NCBI GenBank assembly: GCA_902773215.1 | Contig: CACYDQ010000254.1 | Coordinates: 1-6,052 of the forward strand | DNA: 6,052 nucleotides | Source: an uncultured Spirochaetaceae bacterium | GTDB lineage: Bacteria > Spirochaetota > Spirochaetia > Treponematales > Treponemataceae | Direction: 5' to 3' | Part shown: positions 5,809-6,052 of the stretch, one piece after another | Numbering within the stretch: position 1 is the first letter of the stretch | How the letters are laid out: each line of letters begins with the position of its first letter | Position numbers and translations under genes: made by a program | The notes under the pieces: model-generated | The model's input: the letters and a program-made list of their open reading frames with translations, nothing else | Database searches by the model: none | What the model was told of the DNA's origin: nothing

Positions 5809-6052
5809 ATGGCCAAGATAAACGTTCCGGAGATGTTCGCAAGCCTGGTGTTCAACCAGAAGGTGATGAAGGAGAAGCTTCCCAAGGACAGCTTCAAGGC
5901 GCTCAAGCGGACGCTGGACACCGGCGAACCGCTGAACCTGGACGAGGCCAACGAGGTTGCCCATGCGATGAAGGAGTGGGCGATCGAGAACGGCGCGACC
6001 CACTTCACCCACTGGTTCCAGCCCCTGACGGGAATCACCGCGGAAAAGCACG
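5809..6052 (+). CDS. glnN: Type III glutamine synthetase, N-terminal fragment cut by the window edge
   Basis: Glutamine synthetase joins ammonia to glutamate with ATP in the cytosol and is the main ammonia-assimilating enzyme. Only the first 81 residues are present and the frame runs open off the right edge. They begin MAKINVPEMFASLVFN and contain KEKLPKDSFKALKRTL (21-36) and the segment GATHFTHWFQPLTGITAEKH (62-81). The His/Phe/Trp-rich block with TGITAEKH is characteristic of the large type III enzymes (about 700 residues, typical of Bacteroides, clostridia and treponemes) and is not found in type I or II. Catalytic residues lie beyond the window. It shares strand with purF, which consumes its product, but 282 bases of structured DNA separate them. 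Confidence 0.93.
   Translation, partial: MAKINVPEMFASLVFNQKVMKEKLPKDSFKALKRTLDTGEPLNLDEANEVAHAMKEWAIENGATHFTHWFQPLTGITAEKH

Overview
The window reads as chromosomal housekeeping DNA from a GC-rich anaerobe. A spirochaete of the Treponema group is my best guess, but this is an inference. It rests on the combination of a type III glutamine synthetase, a bacillus-type Fe-S PurF, a membrane protein resembling a family I associate with Leptospira (LIC_10190/DUF8201), and promoters whose -10 boxes lie almost against the start codon. Nothing in the sequence proves the genus.

Layout. (1) Bases 2-1495, plus strand: a two-domain NAD(P)H-hydrate repair enzyme, nnr, whose first codons lie outside the window. 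(2) Bases 1498-3462, minus strand: a 654-residue multi-pass membrane protein, convergent with nnr, with the two stop codons 2 bases apart. (3) Bases 3463-3553: a 91-base divergent promoter region. Both flanking genes have an extended -10 placed so that transcription should begin at or beside the ATG, so both mRNAs may be leaderless. (4) Bases 3554-5526, plus strand: purE and purF, 20 bases apart, a purine biosynthesis operon. PurE has class I hallmarks but a class II-like active-site loop. PurF starts with TTG behind a clear ribosome binding site and has a propeptide and four candidate Fe-S cysteines. (5) Bases 5527-5808: a 282-base intergenic stretch packed with inverted repeats, G-runs, a near-perfect 14-base direct repeat and a 13-bp perfect stem. 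This is the least explained part of the window. (6) Base 5809 to the end: the N-terminal 81 residues of type III glutamine synthetase (glnN).

The plus-strand genes on the right share nitrogen and purine logic. GlnN makes the glutamine that PurF uses for the first committed step of purine synthesis, and PurE acts later in the same pathway. The nnr gene is a metabolite-repair gene with no specific link to these. The membrane protein is probably an envelope glycosyltransferase-like enzyme, but its substrate is unknown. I see no tRNA, rRNA, CRISPR array, transposase or phage gene.
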